This document shows positions 17,575 through 26,350 of a stretch of 64,000 nucleotides of DNA, one piece after another (the first letter of the stretch is position 1; each line of letters begins with the position of its first letter). Both the position numbers and the translations under genes were made by a program. The notes beneath the pieces are model-generated. The model made no database searches. It was not told the DNA's origin and worked only from the letters and a program-made list of their open reading frames with translations. This DNA is from Mesobacillus boroniphilus (GTDB taxonomy: Bacteria > Bacillota > Bacilli > Bacillales > Cytobacillaceae): contig NZ_QTKX01000001.1 in the NCBI RefSeq assembly GCF_018424685.1, positions 1,798,001 through 1,862,000 of the forward strand, read 5' to 3'.

Positions 17575-20500
17575 TTAATAGTTTTTAATATTCAACAGTG
17601 CGTTTTTAACTGTATCGATGGAGAAGTTATCTTCAAGCGCAGATGTGATACCTTCAAAATATTCGGTGATCTGCTCTGAAAAATCATTCTGGACTTTTTC
17701 AAACTCACGGTTCAATTCAGGCAGATAGTGATCTTTCAGCCTTGCATTCTCTTTTTCAAGGTAATCCCCTGCTGGTCCGTGTAAAAGCTTTTCAAGTTCA
17801 TCCGCCATCAATTTCTTTTCATTCTTCTCAAAGAAGGATTTAGGATTTTTAAACATTCCAAGCGTCTTTTTTAATTTAGTGCGATCCATTCCCTGGTACG
17901 CAGTTTCAAACTCGATTCCGGTTAATGGACCATTTTCTGCTGCAGAAATGGAAACTGAAGAATTAATTTTCATTAATTCAGCTAACAGAGCTTCCTGGAA
18001 CTCTTTCAAGACTCGGACAATGAACGCCTCGGCCCTTAAAGAGGTTGCTCTCATTTCCTGAGCCAGGTCATAACCAATGCTCTCTATCAACTCATCAAGC
18101 GCTGTTTCAAGCGCCTTCTTCATATTGCGTCCATCATCCTTCAAAAGCGCAGGATTGAATGCCTCCCTGAAGAATTCACCGAAACGGATAAAGACACGCT
18201 GGCGAATATAATAAGTCAATTCATCGGTCTCCTGAATCAGGCGTTCTTCAAGCACTGCTGGTTTCTTATGGGACAACAGACGAAGCATTTCTTCTTTTTC
18301 AGATAGCAATTGCCGCAGTTTATCAGCCCTCGCTGCCTTGTCTTCCTCAGCTGAGCGGATCATTTCCTCGATCACACTGACAGCCTGGCGCCATTTTGCC
18401 TCTGCAGCTTCTACAGCCATATTCATCAGGTCATTTGCTATGAATGTATAAAACGCCTTTTCAAATTGATTAAACATCAGGTCTCCACCAGTGTTTTGTT
18501 CCAGTTTTTCATTTAACCCCTTCAAACTGGAAACTGGGAATAGATGCGGTTTCCTGATTCCGTATTGGACAAGCTGGTCCTCAACATACTCTAACACTGC
18601 TTCCTGTTCTTCCTGCGAATTCGCTAAATCAACGGCATTGACAATAAAGAACATTTTATCAAGCTCAAAGGTATCCTTGACCCTTCCCAACTGAATCAGG
18701 AACTCCCTATCCGCTTTTGAGAACGCATGATTATAGTAGGTTACGAATAAAATAGCATCCGAATTCTTGATATAATCGAAGGCAACTCCTGTATGGCGGG
18801 CATTGATTGAATCGGCACCAGGCGTATCAACAAGGGTTATCCCCTCTCTCGTAAGCTCGCAATCATAATAGACCTCAATCCACTCGACAAAACAGGATTT
18901 TTCCTCTTCAGCAACATAACCTCGGAATGATTCAAGATCCACAAACAGCTTCTCTCCGAAGCTGTTTGTGAAAGCGCTGAACCCCTTGGCAAAAGCCTGG
19001 AGGAATGAGTAATGGGTCTTTTCTGCTGCACTGTATCCGCTATCCTCGGATTTAAGAGTATTGATTTGATCGATCGCTCGCTCGAAATCACTTGTGTTCT
19101 TCCCGAATAATCCTAGAGAACGCTCCAATTCTTTCAGCAATTCATCCTCACTTTTGATTTTTACGATTACCGTTCCGTGGGGATGCTCAGTTGTCACTGG
19201 CTTAATTTTATTGATCGCCGCAGTTGTTGGATTTGGTGATACAGGCAAAATCCGCTCCCCTACCAGCGCATTCGCGAAAGAAGATTTTCCGGCACTAAAC
19301 GCCCCAAACAAGGCAACAGTGAATTCTCTTTCTTTTAACCGTGTAGCTTTATCCTTCAGTTCACGGGAGATTTTTTTCAATCCAGGTATAGCTTCAATCT
19401 GTTCAGAAGCAAAATTCATTTTGCCGACCAGATGCTGTTGTTCTTCGTGAAATTTCGCTATGCCATTCCCTTGATCGACATGAGCTTCCTGTACTGATGG
19501 AACCGCCTTTTCCCTGCCAGTGTTGGATGAAGAAAGATCATTATTTATAATCACTTCCGGCTCATCTTCGGCAGCTCTAAAAATAATGTAGTCTTCCTCT
19601 TTATATTCAGCCGGTTCACCATACAGGATTTCCGATACATGTCTTCGTTGTTGGGCAAGGTTTTCCCGGATAGCAGCCAATGCTTTCCAAGCTGATAAAA
19701 GCTTCTCGAGATTTTCTTCTTTGTTGAGAAGTTCATTTACCTCCTCATCATCATTACCTTTTACGTAGTCGATGAATAGTTCCTTAATGGGCTCAAGCCC
19801 TCTTCTTGCAAGATTTTTCAATGCCTCAACGACATCATTCGTATAATTGAGGACGTAGTCCCCTGAAAGTCTGGCACCAGGTTTAACGGCATCAGAGAGC
19901 AGCTCTTTTTGGAACTCAATCTTGAAACCATTTGCTGTTGTCTGCAGTTCCGTGTGCGAAAGATTATGTTTCTTGAACAGCTTGGATAAAAAATCCTTGA
20001 TATGCCAGTCGAGCTGGGATTGTACTTTATCCTCCAGGTCTCGATAGAAATTGTCCAATCTAGCTGTTCTTTCCTGTTCCGTTTTTTGTTTTGAAAATAA
20101 CAAGCCCACCTTGAAATCTGGCTGTCGGGCCTGCAGATAAGCCTCGGCCAATTCCCTTGTCTGGAAAGGCATTAAGTACGCGTTTTTTAAGATATCATTT
20201 AGTCCAGTACGAAACTCCTGTTCAGGATCTCGCTCACTCTTGATACTTTGGATATACTTTCTTATATTATCGAGTTCATCAGATAGCTGTTGACGCTCGC
20301 TGTCAGACACTCCTGCCAGGATTGTCTCAAATTGACCAAGTTCTTCAGATACATCCTGCTGAAGACTTGCCAAATGGTCCTCCGACAGCTTTTCCATCGA
20401 CTTAAAAATTGAAACTGGCAGTATTTCTTTTCTCTTGCTCTTCCGCTCCATGATAAATGAACGAAGCTCTTGAAATTGGTTATGGGACGATTCAGGGTCC

Positions 20501-21222
20501 TTCAGCGATGTATAAAAGATCCCGGCATGCTTTACTCCCCAGTCAGCAAAAGAATTTTCAACACTTTTCTTAAATTGTTCAAACGACAATTCTGCATCCT
20601 GATGTTTGTCTACCTGGTTAATGATCAAATAGAGTTCTTTTCCCGCATCCGTTAATTCCTTCGTAAAAAGAAAATTCAATTCGGATTGGACATGGTTATA
20701 ATCCATTACATAAAAAACGATGTCTGACAGATGGAGCGCCGATTCAGTCGCAATGCGGTGCGCATCATCAGTAGAATCAATTCCCGGTGTATCCATTATG
20801 ACTGCCTGTTCCAGGAACTCCTCCCCTTTATGGCTGATTTCAATAGAATGGATTTGTTCGCCATCCTTGCAGTACGTCTTGACGGTTTCATAATCATACG
20901 GTGCCGGATACAGGCGTGAGCCACCGTCTTTGAAGATAACCTTGGCATATTCAGAACCTGATATAATCCGTACCAGATTCGCACTGGTCGGTATTGGGCT
21001 GGATGGCAGAATGTTGTCGCCGATCAGCCTGTTGATCATGCTCGACTTACCTGCAGAAAAGTGTCCGCAAAAAGCGATTGAAAATTCCTCTTCAACTGCT
21101 TTCCTTCCCAATTCCCTTACTTTTTCAGCTGTATCATCGTCGTGATTTGATTTCATTAAATTATATAGCGATAAAATCTTTCCAAGAAGCTTATGATCTT
21201 GTTGCGCAATAGTCTGGCCCAT
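17575..21222 (-). CDS. dynA: Dynamin-like protein DynA, double GTPase
   Basis: A 1215-aa bacterial dynamin formed by two fused dynamin units. Head 1: P-loop GHFSAGKSSMIN (near residue 50), DTPGIDS and NQVDKH. Head 2: GAFSAGKSSFAN (near residue 640), DTPGADS and NAVDLA. Long helical stalks follow each head. DynA acts in membrane fusion and in surveillance against membrane stress and phage. The frame opens at TTG 21243, but ATG 21222 has AAGGGG 8 nt upstream. It lies next to ypbQ-bpsA as in B. subtilis. Confidence 0.95.
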   Translation of the reverse strand: MGQTIAQQDHKLLGKILSLYNLMKSNHDDDTAEKVRELGRKAVEEEFSIAFCGHFSAGKSSMINRLIGDNILPSSPIPTSANLVRIISGSEYAKVIFKDGGSRLYPAPYDYETVKTYCKDGEQIHSIEISHKGEEFLEQAVIMDTPGIDSTDDAHRIATESALHLSDIVFYVMDYNHVQSELNFLFTKELTDAGKELYLIINQVDKHQDAELSFEQFKKSVENSFADWGVKHAGIFYTSLKDPESSHNQFQELRSFIMERKSKRKEILPVSIFKSMEKLSEDHLASLQQDVSEELGQFETILAGVSDSERQQLSDELDNIRKYIQSIKSERDPEQEFRTGLNDILKNAYLMPFQTRELAEAYLQARQPDFKVGLLFSKQKTEQERTARLDNFYRDLEDKVQSQLDWHIKDFLSKLFKKHNLSHTELQTTANGFKIEFQKELLSDAVKPGARLSGDYVLNYTNDVVEALKNLARRGLEPIKELFIDYVKGNDDEEVNELLNKEENLEKLLSAWKALAAIRENLAQQRRHVSEILYGEPAEYKEEDYIIFRAAEDEPEVIINNDLSSSNTGREKAVPSVQEAHVDQGNGIAKFHEEQQHLVGKMNFASEQIEAIPGLKKISRELKDKATRLKEREFTVALFGAFSAGKSSFANALVGERILPVSPNPTTAAINKIKPVTTEHPHGTVIVKIKSEDELLKELERSLGLFGKNTSDFERAIDQINTLKSEDSGYSAAEKTHYSFLQAFAKGFSAFTNSFGEKLFVDLESFRGYVAEEEKSCFVEWIEVYYDCELTREGITLVDTPGADSINARHTGVAFDYIKNSDAILFVTYYNHAFSKADREFLIQLGRVKDTFELDKMFFIVNAVDLANSQEEQEAVLEYVEDQLVQYGIRKPHLFPVSSLKGLNEKLEQNTGGDLMFNQFEKAFYTFIANDLMNMAVEAAEAKWRQAVSVIEEMIRSAEEDKAARADKLRQLLSEKEEMLRLLSHKKPAVLEERLIQETDELTYYIRQRVFIRFGEFFREAFNPALLKDDGRNMKKALETALDELIESIGYDLAQEMRATSLRAEAFIVRVLKEFQEALLAELMKINSSVSISAAENGPLTGIEFETAYQGMDRTKLKKTLGMFKNPKSFFEKNEKKLMADELEKLLHGPAGDYLEKENARLKDHYLPELNREFEKVQNDFSEQITEYFEGITSALEDNFSIDTVKNALLNIKNY

Positions 21223-21313
21223 TCCTCTTACCCCTTGTGACAAATTTGTGAATAACTTTATTTTATATGATTTGTCGGTCTTTTCCTATAATTTCATTTT
21301 CATAACGGCAAAA

Positions 21314-21342
21314 AAGAAAAGCCCGGACATCAGTCCGAGCTT
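21314..21342 (-). terminator. Terminator of the bpsA-ypbQ operon
   Basis: Imperfect stem AAAGCCCGGAC / GTCCGAGCTTT, read leftward into TTTTC TTTTTTG. It separates ypbQ from dynA. Confidence 0.65.
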
Positions 21343-21521
21343 TCCATCTAAATGAGAATATTGTTTATTAATGGGGTTTTAGTACATTACTTAAAACATA
21401 TTTCATAAGTAAGGAATAAGCAGCTATGGTCGAGACAACTAACACGGAAACCATTGGTACGACACCGTCCTTAAGGTTCTTTTTAACTGAGAATAATTTT
21501 CATCTTAAGGAAAGTGTAGCA

Positions 21522-22121
21522 CTACTGATTATCATTTTCAATGGAATCAGATGAATTGTCACACTTATTTAACAAATTCGGGACGAAACGCCCCTTCTTG
21601 GAAAATTCAGTTTCATACTTTGTCAACTCTCTCAATGCCTTTTCCTCAGCAGGAATCCTGATTGATAGAATCAGGATATTCAACAAAGTAAAGATTCCCA
21701 TTGTGATATAGGCATTGAACATTAATGGAATAACAATCAACTCAATTGCAACAATTAAATAGTTTGGATGCTTGATGATTTTATAGGGTCCTCTCTTGAT
21801 GACATTCGCTCCAGGGAGAATGATGATTTTTGTATTCCAGAACCTTCCCAATGAAGAAAGTGCCCAAATTCTCATTGCCTGTGTAAAAATAAACAGCGCA
21901 AGTAAGATTGGCCAATAATCCGACAGGTTTCTACCCAATAGGGTTACTTCCAAAATAAAAAAGAGGAAAAAAGCTGTATGGATCGACACCATCGCGGGAT
22001 AATGCCCTTGTCCGAATTCAAGTGCCCCCTGGCTTTTCATCCAGGCTTCATTTTTTCTGGCTATCACAAGCTCTGTTATCCTCTGAAAGATAATCAATCC
22101 TACAAATATGAGGAATATCAT
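21522..22121 (-). CDS. ypbQ: Isoprenylcysteine carboxyl methyltransferase family protein (YpbQ)
   Basis: A 199-aa membrane protein with about five hydrophobic segments and the ICMT-family C-terminal signature GPYKIIKHPNYLIV ... PLMFNAY ... RIPAEEKAL. In B. subtilis the equivalent BpsB methylates alkylpyrones made by BpsA. The start is 1 nt after the bpsA stop, so the two genes are translationally linked and almost certainly act on one product. Confidence 0.93.
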   Translation of the reverse strand: MIFLIFVGLIIFQRITELVIARKNEAWMKSQGALEFGQGHYPAMVSIHTAFFLFFILEVTLLGRNLSDYWPILLALFIFTQAMRIWALSSLGRFWNTKIIILPGANVIKRGPYKIIKHPNYLIVAIELIVIPLMFNAYITMGIFTLLNILILSIRIPAEEKALRELTKYETEFSKKGRFVPNLLNKCDNSSDSIENDNQ

Positions 22122-22122
22122 G

Positions 22123-23208
22123 TTATTCCCACCTCATCAAGAGCAATTCCGAGCTAAAACCTGGACCAAGTGCAGCACCCAGTCCAAGATCGCCTTCCTC
22201 TGCAGTCTCCATGAACCTTTTTAATACATATAGTATTGTCACTGAAGACATATTCCCATATTCTTTTAAGACTTCCTGTGATGTCTCGGTCATTGTTTCA
22301 GGGAACTTCAGAGCAGAAACATACGCATCCAGGACTTTCTTTCCTCCTGGGTGAGCAATAAAATGATCAAGATCTTGAACGTCAAGACCATTGGTATTTA
22401 AAAACCTTAAGACATTTGGCTGGAGCCAGTTTTCGATTATCGTCGGTATATCCTTGGAAAATACGACATAAAGTCCCTCATTTTTCACTTCCCACCCCAT
22501 AACATCTTCAGAATCAGGCATGGTTGTGGACTGTGTACCGATAATATTAGGTGCAGCATTTTTTTTCATTATATTTTCATAACCAGAATCATCACCACAA
22601 ACCAGAGCACACGCAACCCCGTCCGCAAACAGTGAAGTACCGATCAGATTGCTTTTTGTACGGTCGTTCCGCTGGAAGGTTAAACTGCACAATTCTATTG
22701 ATAGCACAAGTACTTTTGCTTCTGGATATGCAAGACAGTACTCATATGCACGCGAGAGCCCTGCTGCCCCACCAGCACATCCCAGTCCCCAAATCGGAAT
22801 CCTTTTAGTGTATTGTGATGACGGGAGGATATTCATGATTCTCGCATCAATGCTGGGCGTCGACAAACCCGTGCTGCTGATTGTGAAAATAGCATCGATT
22901 TCTTCAAGATGAATTTCATCATTCAAAAAATCGTCATTCTTCAAACATCTCGAAATTGCCTTAGCTCCCAGATCTACAGCTGTTTCTATATACGCATCGT
23001 TCTTCTCTTCAAATGTATGATCCACTTCGAACCAGTCCAAGTCTTTGGCAAAATGCCTTTTCTCGATTTGCCCATTTTGAAAGACGGTAAGCAGACGGTT
23101 TATATCCTTAAAGGACTCCTTAAATAGTTTCTCTGCAAAGTCCATTACTTTTTCCTGTTCAATAGAATATGGCGGCACGGCTTCCGCGATGGATATAACT
23201 CTGGGCAT
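22123..23208 (-). CDS. bpsA: Type III polyketide synthase (BpsA-like)
   Basis: A 361-aa chalcone/stilbene synthase-type enzyme that condenses malonyl units onto fatty acyl-CoA to give alkylpyrones. The catalytic triad is visible: Cys in WGLGCAGGAAG, His in FIAHPGGKKV and Asn in YGNMSSVT. The frame opens further upstream, but ATG 23208 has GAGGAGAG at about 8 nt and gives the family start PRVISIAEAVPP. First gene of the bpsA-ypbQ operon. Confidence 0.95.
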   Translation of the reverse strand: MPRVISIAEAVPPYSIEQEKVMDFAEKLFKESFKDINRLLTVFQNGQIEKRHFAKDLDWFEVDHTFEEKNDAYIETAVDLGAKAISRCLKNDDFLNDEIHLEEIDAIFTISSTGLSTPSIDARIMNILPSSQYTKRIPIWGLGCAGGAAGLSRAYEYCLAYPEAKVLVLSIELCSLTFQRNDRTKSNLIGTSLFADGVACALVCGDDSGYENIMKKNAAPNIIGTQSTTMPDSEDVMGWEVKNEGLYVVFSKDIPTIIENWLQPNVLRFLNTNGLDVQDLDHFIAHPGGKKVLDAYVSALKFPETMTETSQEVLKEYGNMSSVTILYVLKRFMETAEEGDLGLGAALGPGFSSELLLMRWE

Positions 23209-23297
23209 ATTTATACTCTCCTCACATCTATGTACGGTTACTTTTTCCATTTACCCGAAGAGTATGCAATCAAACTATGATTGGAGGAAAACGAAAA

Positions 23298-23328
23298 AAA
23301 AGCTTTCCCCAAATAGGAGAAAGCTAAC
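23298..23328 (-). terminator. Terminator upstream of bpsA
   Basis: Read leftward, AGCTTTCTCC / GGGGAAAGCT is followed by eight T. It probably ends transcription from the SDR gene about 180 bp upstream. The gap 23329-23509 holds no other feature I can support. Confidence 0.7.
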
Positions 23329-23509
23329 GTTTTGAAGGAGTTGCTGTGCATGTTTATTATACAATGCTATAAAACCATATACATTATAAAATCTTTACCA
23401 GTTGACAACTCAGTGTTCTACTACACTTTGTCGACCTTTTCGGCTAAGCACATCTCCCTTTAATCTTAGGGTGCTTTTCGGTAAATAAGCTCCTCTACAT
23501 TGCTCTTAA

Positions 23510-24283
23510 TCAGAATCCATGAATCGTCATTCCACCATCGACAAATAATGTTTGTCCGGTCACATAATTTCCTGCTTCTGAGCTCAGGAAGACGACTGGT
23601 CCTACTAGCTCGGGCAATTCGCCGATTCTCTTCAACGGTGTAACTGCCAGGATGTCATTCACATATTCCTCATCGGCTAAAAGCTTTTCAGTCAGGGGTG
23701 TTTTGAAATACCATGGTCCGATTGAGTTCACATTGATTCCGTGTTGTCCCCATTCCATCGCGAGCACCTTTGTCATCTGCATGAGCGCTGCCTTAGTAGC
23801 CGCATAGACGACACCGGTCCTGAGAGCTACTTGCCCAGCTACAGACGCGATATTAATGATTTTGCCCCCTGATTCATGTTCCTTCATGATTTTCCCGGCT
23901 TCCTGGGACATCATGAATGCTGATTTCAAATTGGTATCCATGATCTTTTGCCATTCTTCATCCGTCGCCTCTAAAGCCTTTGAGCGGATGTTCATGCCCG
24001 CATTGTTGACAAGGATATCTATCTTTCCCCATTCAGAGATTACTTTAGAAACCGAATTATGTACTTGATCCCTTTTTGTCACATCTGTCGGGAGCACAAG
24101 AGTTTTATTTCCCAATTTTTCAATTACCGAAGAAGTTTCCTTGAGATCTTCCTCCGTTCGTGCAAGTAAGGCAACATCTGCTCCAGCTTCAGCCAGACCG
24201 ATTGCAATCGCCCGGCCAATCCCTCTGCCAGCACCAGACACGACCGCTGTTTTTCCTTTCAAATCAAAAGATGGCAAAAACAT
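23510..24283 (-). CDS. SDR family oxidoreductase
   Basis: A 257-aa classical short-chain dehydrogenase: NAD(P)-binding GAGRGIGRAIA (near residue 15), NNAG, catalytic Ser and YxxxK in GVVYAATKAA, and C-terminal GQTLFVDGGMTIHGF. The family resemblance is to gluconate 5-dehydrogenase or 3-oxoacyl reductases; the substrate cannot be told. Two ATG codons compete: 24283 lies 9 nt after GGGAGG, while 24292 overlaps it. It is monocistronic. Confidence 0.9.
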   Translation of the reverse strand: MFLPSFDLKGKTAVVSGAGRGIGRAIAIGLAEAGADVALLARTEEDLKETSSVIEKLGNKTLVLPTDVTKRDQVHNSVSKVISEWGKIDILVNNAGMNIRSKALEATDEEWQKIMDTNLKSAFMMSQEAGKIMKEHESGGKIINIASVAGQVALRTGVVYAATKAALMQMTKVLAMEWGQHGINVNSIGPWYFKTPLTEKLLADEEYVNDILAVTPLKRIGELPELVGPVVFLSSEAGNYVTGQTLFVDGGMTIHGF

Positions 24284-24495
24284 ACCTATCATCCTCCCGC
24301 TCTAAATTGAGTTAATTTTAACATAATACGCAGGAAAATAAGGTTTTCTCGCCTAGCAAAAGGCAGTTTTCGTCTTATTTGTTACTTTTCAGACAAGCCA
24401 TTACATTCGTATTATTACAGTCTTCGCACACTTTTTGTCTGGACATCTGAATTGATATGGCATCATAACGTACAAGCAAAAGGAAATAAGCCGAA

Positions 24496-24519
24496 AGAAA
24501 AAGCACCAAACGAGGTGCT
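24496..24519 (-). terminator. Terminator of the 41-aa zinc-ribbon gene
   Basis: Read leftward, AGCACC TCGTTT GGTGCT is followed by TTTTCTTTC. The stem overlaps the stop codon. Confidence 0.65.
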
Positions 24520-24643
24520 ATTTTTCGTTGGACTGCTTTTGCACCTCAATCCAGATTTGTTTTTCTGCTGCTCCCCCACATTTTTTACATACGCTCACTT
24601 CATCATAAATGAGGCGGCAATGTTCACAATAAAACTTCTGCAT
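24518..24643 (-). CDS. Small zinc-ribbon protein, 41 aa
   Basis: A 41-aa protein with FYCEHCRLIYDEVSVCKKCGG: two C-x2-C knuckles forming a single rubredoxin-type zinc ribbon, then a charged tail ending NEK. A GGAAGTGG site precedes the ATG and a terminator hairpin follows at once. No partner gene is obvious; the next leftward gene is the SDR. The function is unknown, but the compact gene plus terminator looks genuine. Confidence 0.7.
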   Translation of the reverse strand: MQKFYCEHCRLIYDEVSVCKKCGGAAEKQIWIEVQKQSNEK

Positions 24644-24848
24644 TTGTACCACTTCCTGAAAGATCCATTTTCTATTAGTTTATTAGCAAAACGCGAAATG
24701 GTGATTCCTTTTATCTTTGTTGCTAAATCGTATGTAAGCATATAACCTTTAATCGGTGTTAGGATTGAAGGTTTCTTAATCGATGGATTATTTTAGTCAT
24801 TAGTTTTAGGAAAAATCGTTTAAATGTTTTTAAATGTCCACTTTTATT

Positions 24849-25410
24849 CAGTCAGCTTTAAGGATAAAGAGGACAAGCTGTCAAAAATCCTCAGGTATTT
24901 TGACAGGTTTGATGCTGCAGAAGCCAAAGCTGTCGTGATTCCTCTGTTATTTTGACAGGTTTTATGCTGCAGAAGCCAAAGCTGTCATGATTCCCCTGTT
25001 ATTTTGACAGGTTTGATGGTGCAGAAGCCAAAGCTGTCATGATTCCCCTGTTATTTTGACAGGTTTGATAGTGTAGAAGCCAAAGCTGTCATGATTCCTT
25101 GATTATTTTGACAGGTTTGATGGTGCAGAAGCCAAAGCTGTCATGATTCCCCTGTTATTTTGACAGGTTTGATAGTGTAGAAGCCAAAGCTGTCATGATT
25201 CCTTGATTATTTTGACAGGTTTGATGGTGCAGAAGCCAAAGCTGTCATGATTCCTCTGTTATTTTGACAAGTTTGATGCTGCAGATGCCAAAGCTGTCAT
25301 GATTCCTCTGTTATTTTGACAGGTTTGATGGTGTAGAGAACAAAGCTGTCAAAAATCCGCGGTTATTTTGACAGGTTTCAAGATGAAGAGGGCAAAGCTG
25401 TCAGGAATCC
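24849..25410. repeat. 52-bp tandem repeat array B (10 full units plus a degenerate one)
   Basis: Units start at 24901, 24953, 25005, 25057, 25109, 25161, 25213, 25265, 25317 and 25369, exactly 52 bp apart; a decayed unit begins at 24849. Each has TGACAG - 23 nt - CTGTCA and a spacer ending in TTATTTT. Outer units are more diverged than inner ones. Two unit types (GGTGCAG and AGTGTAG variants) alternate in the middle. The array sits upstream of the ba3 oxidase promoter. It is not coding, since 52 is not a multiple of three. Confidence 0.95.
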
Positions 25411-25523
25411 ACTTTTATTCAATGTCAAGTCGTTCTGTCACATCTCGATCTGTTCCCCTGTACTTTTGCTCACTTTTTCACAAAATTGTTTTCACAGATT
25501 ATTCACATTTACCCCTCGTTCCA

Positions 25524-25571
25524 TGTGACTTAAATCACTGTATTGACGCGTTTTCACCATTAACATAGTAA
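25524..25571 (+). promoter_or_regulatory. Crp/Fnr-type box and promoter of the ba3 oxidase operon
   Basis: TGTGA-CTTAAA-TCACT (25524-25539) is followed by TAACAT at 25561-25566, which places the box centre about 41.5 bp from the inferred start. An alternative SigA reading is TTGACG (25543-25548), 17 bp, TAGTAA (25566-25571). The leader to the first gene is about 125 nt. Confidence 0.6.
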
Positions 25572-25696
25572 ATACATCAGGTATGAACAATTTGTGAACT
25601 GTCCGAAACCATATTTACGTTTCCAAATTGTTTTGTATTATGAGAATGTACTTATCATTTTTAAACGAACATTTTTTACGAAGGGAGTGGACCGGA

Positions 25697-25846
25697 ATGG
25701 CTCAGCCTGGAATTGGGAAGAAAACACAAACAAAAGTGGAAGACCAATCTTCCTTGAAAGGAACACTTGCATCCGTTTTCTTGTTAGGATTCTTTTTAAT
25801 CGTTACTTGGGTAAGCGTTTATTTCTTATTTGTAGATCGTTTCTAA
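25697..25846 (+). CDS. Cytochrome c oxidase subunit IIa-type small membrane protein
   Basis: A 49-aa protein: a polar N-terminus (AQPGIGKKTQTK) and one transmembrane helix (about 25-47, VFLLGFFLIVTWVSVYFLF). Size, topology and place before subunit II match the subunit IIa of ba3-type oxidases. The frame opens at 25628, but ATG 25697 has GGGAG 9 nt upstream. First gene of the oxidase operon. Confidence 0.8.
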   Translation: MAQPGIGKKTQTKVEDQSSLKGTLASVFLLGFFLIVTWVSVYFLFVDRF

Positions 25847-25873
25847 GAGATACCAAAAGGGGAGAAAGAAGTT

Positions 25874-26350
25874 ATGCACATTCATAAATTTGAGAAAATC
25901 TGGCTGATATTCGGAATTACGACATTGATCGTATTCCTATCTGTAATTGGGGTTAGCGCCTTCTATTTAGGCAACCAGCCTCCAAGCTGCCTGGCAACAA
26001 TCAATCCTGAAAAGGTAGATACTACAGCACCTTTCGATGAGCCAGGATTGAAGAAGGTTGAAGGAAAAGAATGGGATTACGAGCTTGTTTTCGTAGCCTC
26101 CGCTTTTGCCTACAACCCTGGACAGGTAGAAGTTCCAAAAGGAGCTAAAGTGAAAGTAATCGCGACTACAAAGGATGTCATTCATGGCTTCCAGGTTGCG
26201 GGCACTAATATCAACATGATGCTTGAGCCTGGCTATATCAGTGAGTACGTCACAACGTTTGATAAAGCCGGCGATTATCTGATTGTTTGTAATGAATATT
26301 GTGGTGTCGGACACCACATGATGTCGTCTAAAATCAAGGTGGTGGAATAA
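25874..26350 (+). CDS. Cytochrome c oxidase subunit II, ba3-type
   Basis: A 158-aa protein with one N-terminal membrane anchor (about 10-35) and an exported cupredoxin domain. The CuA ligands are all present: His in DVIHGFQV, then C-x3-C-x3-H-x2-M in CNEYCGVGHHMM. It passes electrons from cytochrome c to subunit I. The single-anchor, short form is typical of ba3 (type B) oxidases. Its stop overlaps the start of subunit I (TAATG). Confidence 0.93.
   Translation: MHIHKFEKIWLIFGITTLIVFLSVIGVSAFYLGNQPPSCLATINPEKVDTTAPFDEPGLKKVEGKEWDYELVFVASAFAYNPGQVEVPKGAKVKVIATTKDVIHGFQVAGTNINMMLEPGYISEYVTTFDKAGDYLIVCNEYCGVGHHMMSSKIKVVE

Noticed and set aside
24375..24446. A 23-codon minus-strand frame with a C-x2-C pair (MSRQKVCEDCNNTNVMACLK) upstream of the SDR gene.
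   Set aside because: No ribosome site is visible before the ATG and its end overlaps a MITE-like end, so I could not support it as a gene.
24452..24745. A 97-codon rightward open frame.
   Set aside because: It is the antisense shadow of the 41-aa zinc-ribbon gene and lacks a ribosome site.
24849..25410. Array B considered as a CRISPR array.
   Set aside because: Spacers are nearly identical between units and only 19 bp long, and no cas genes are present, so it is a simple tandem repeat rather than a repeat-spacer array.
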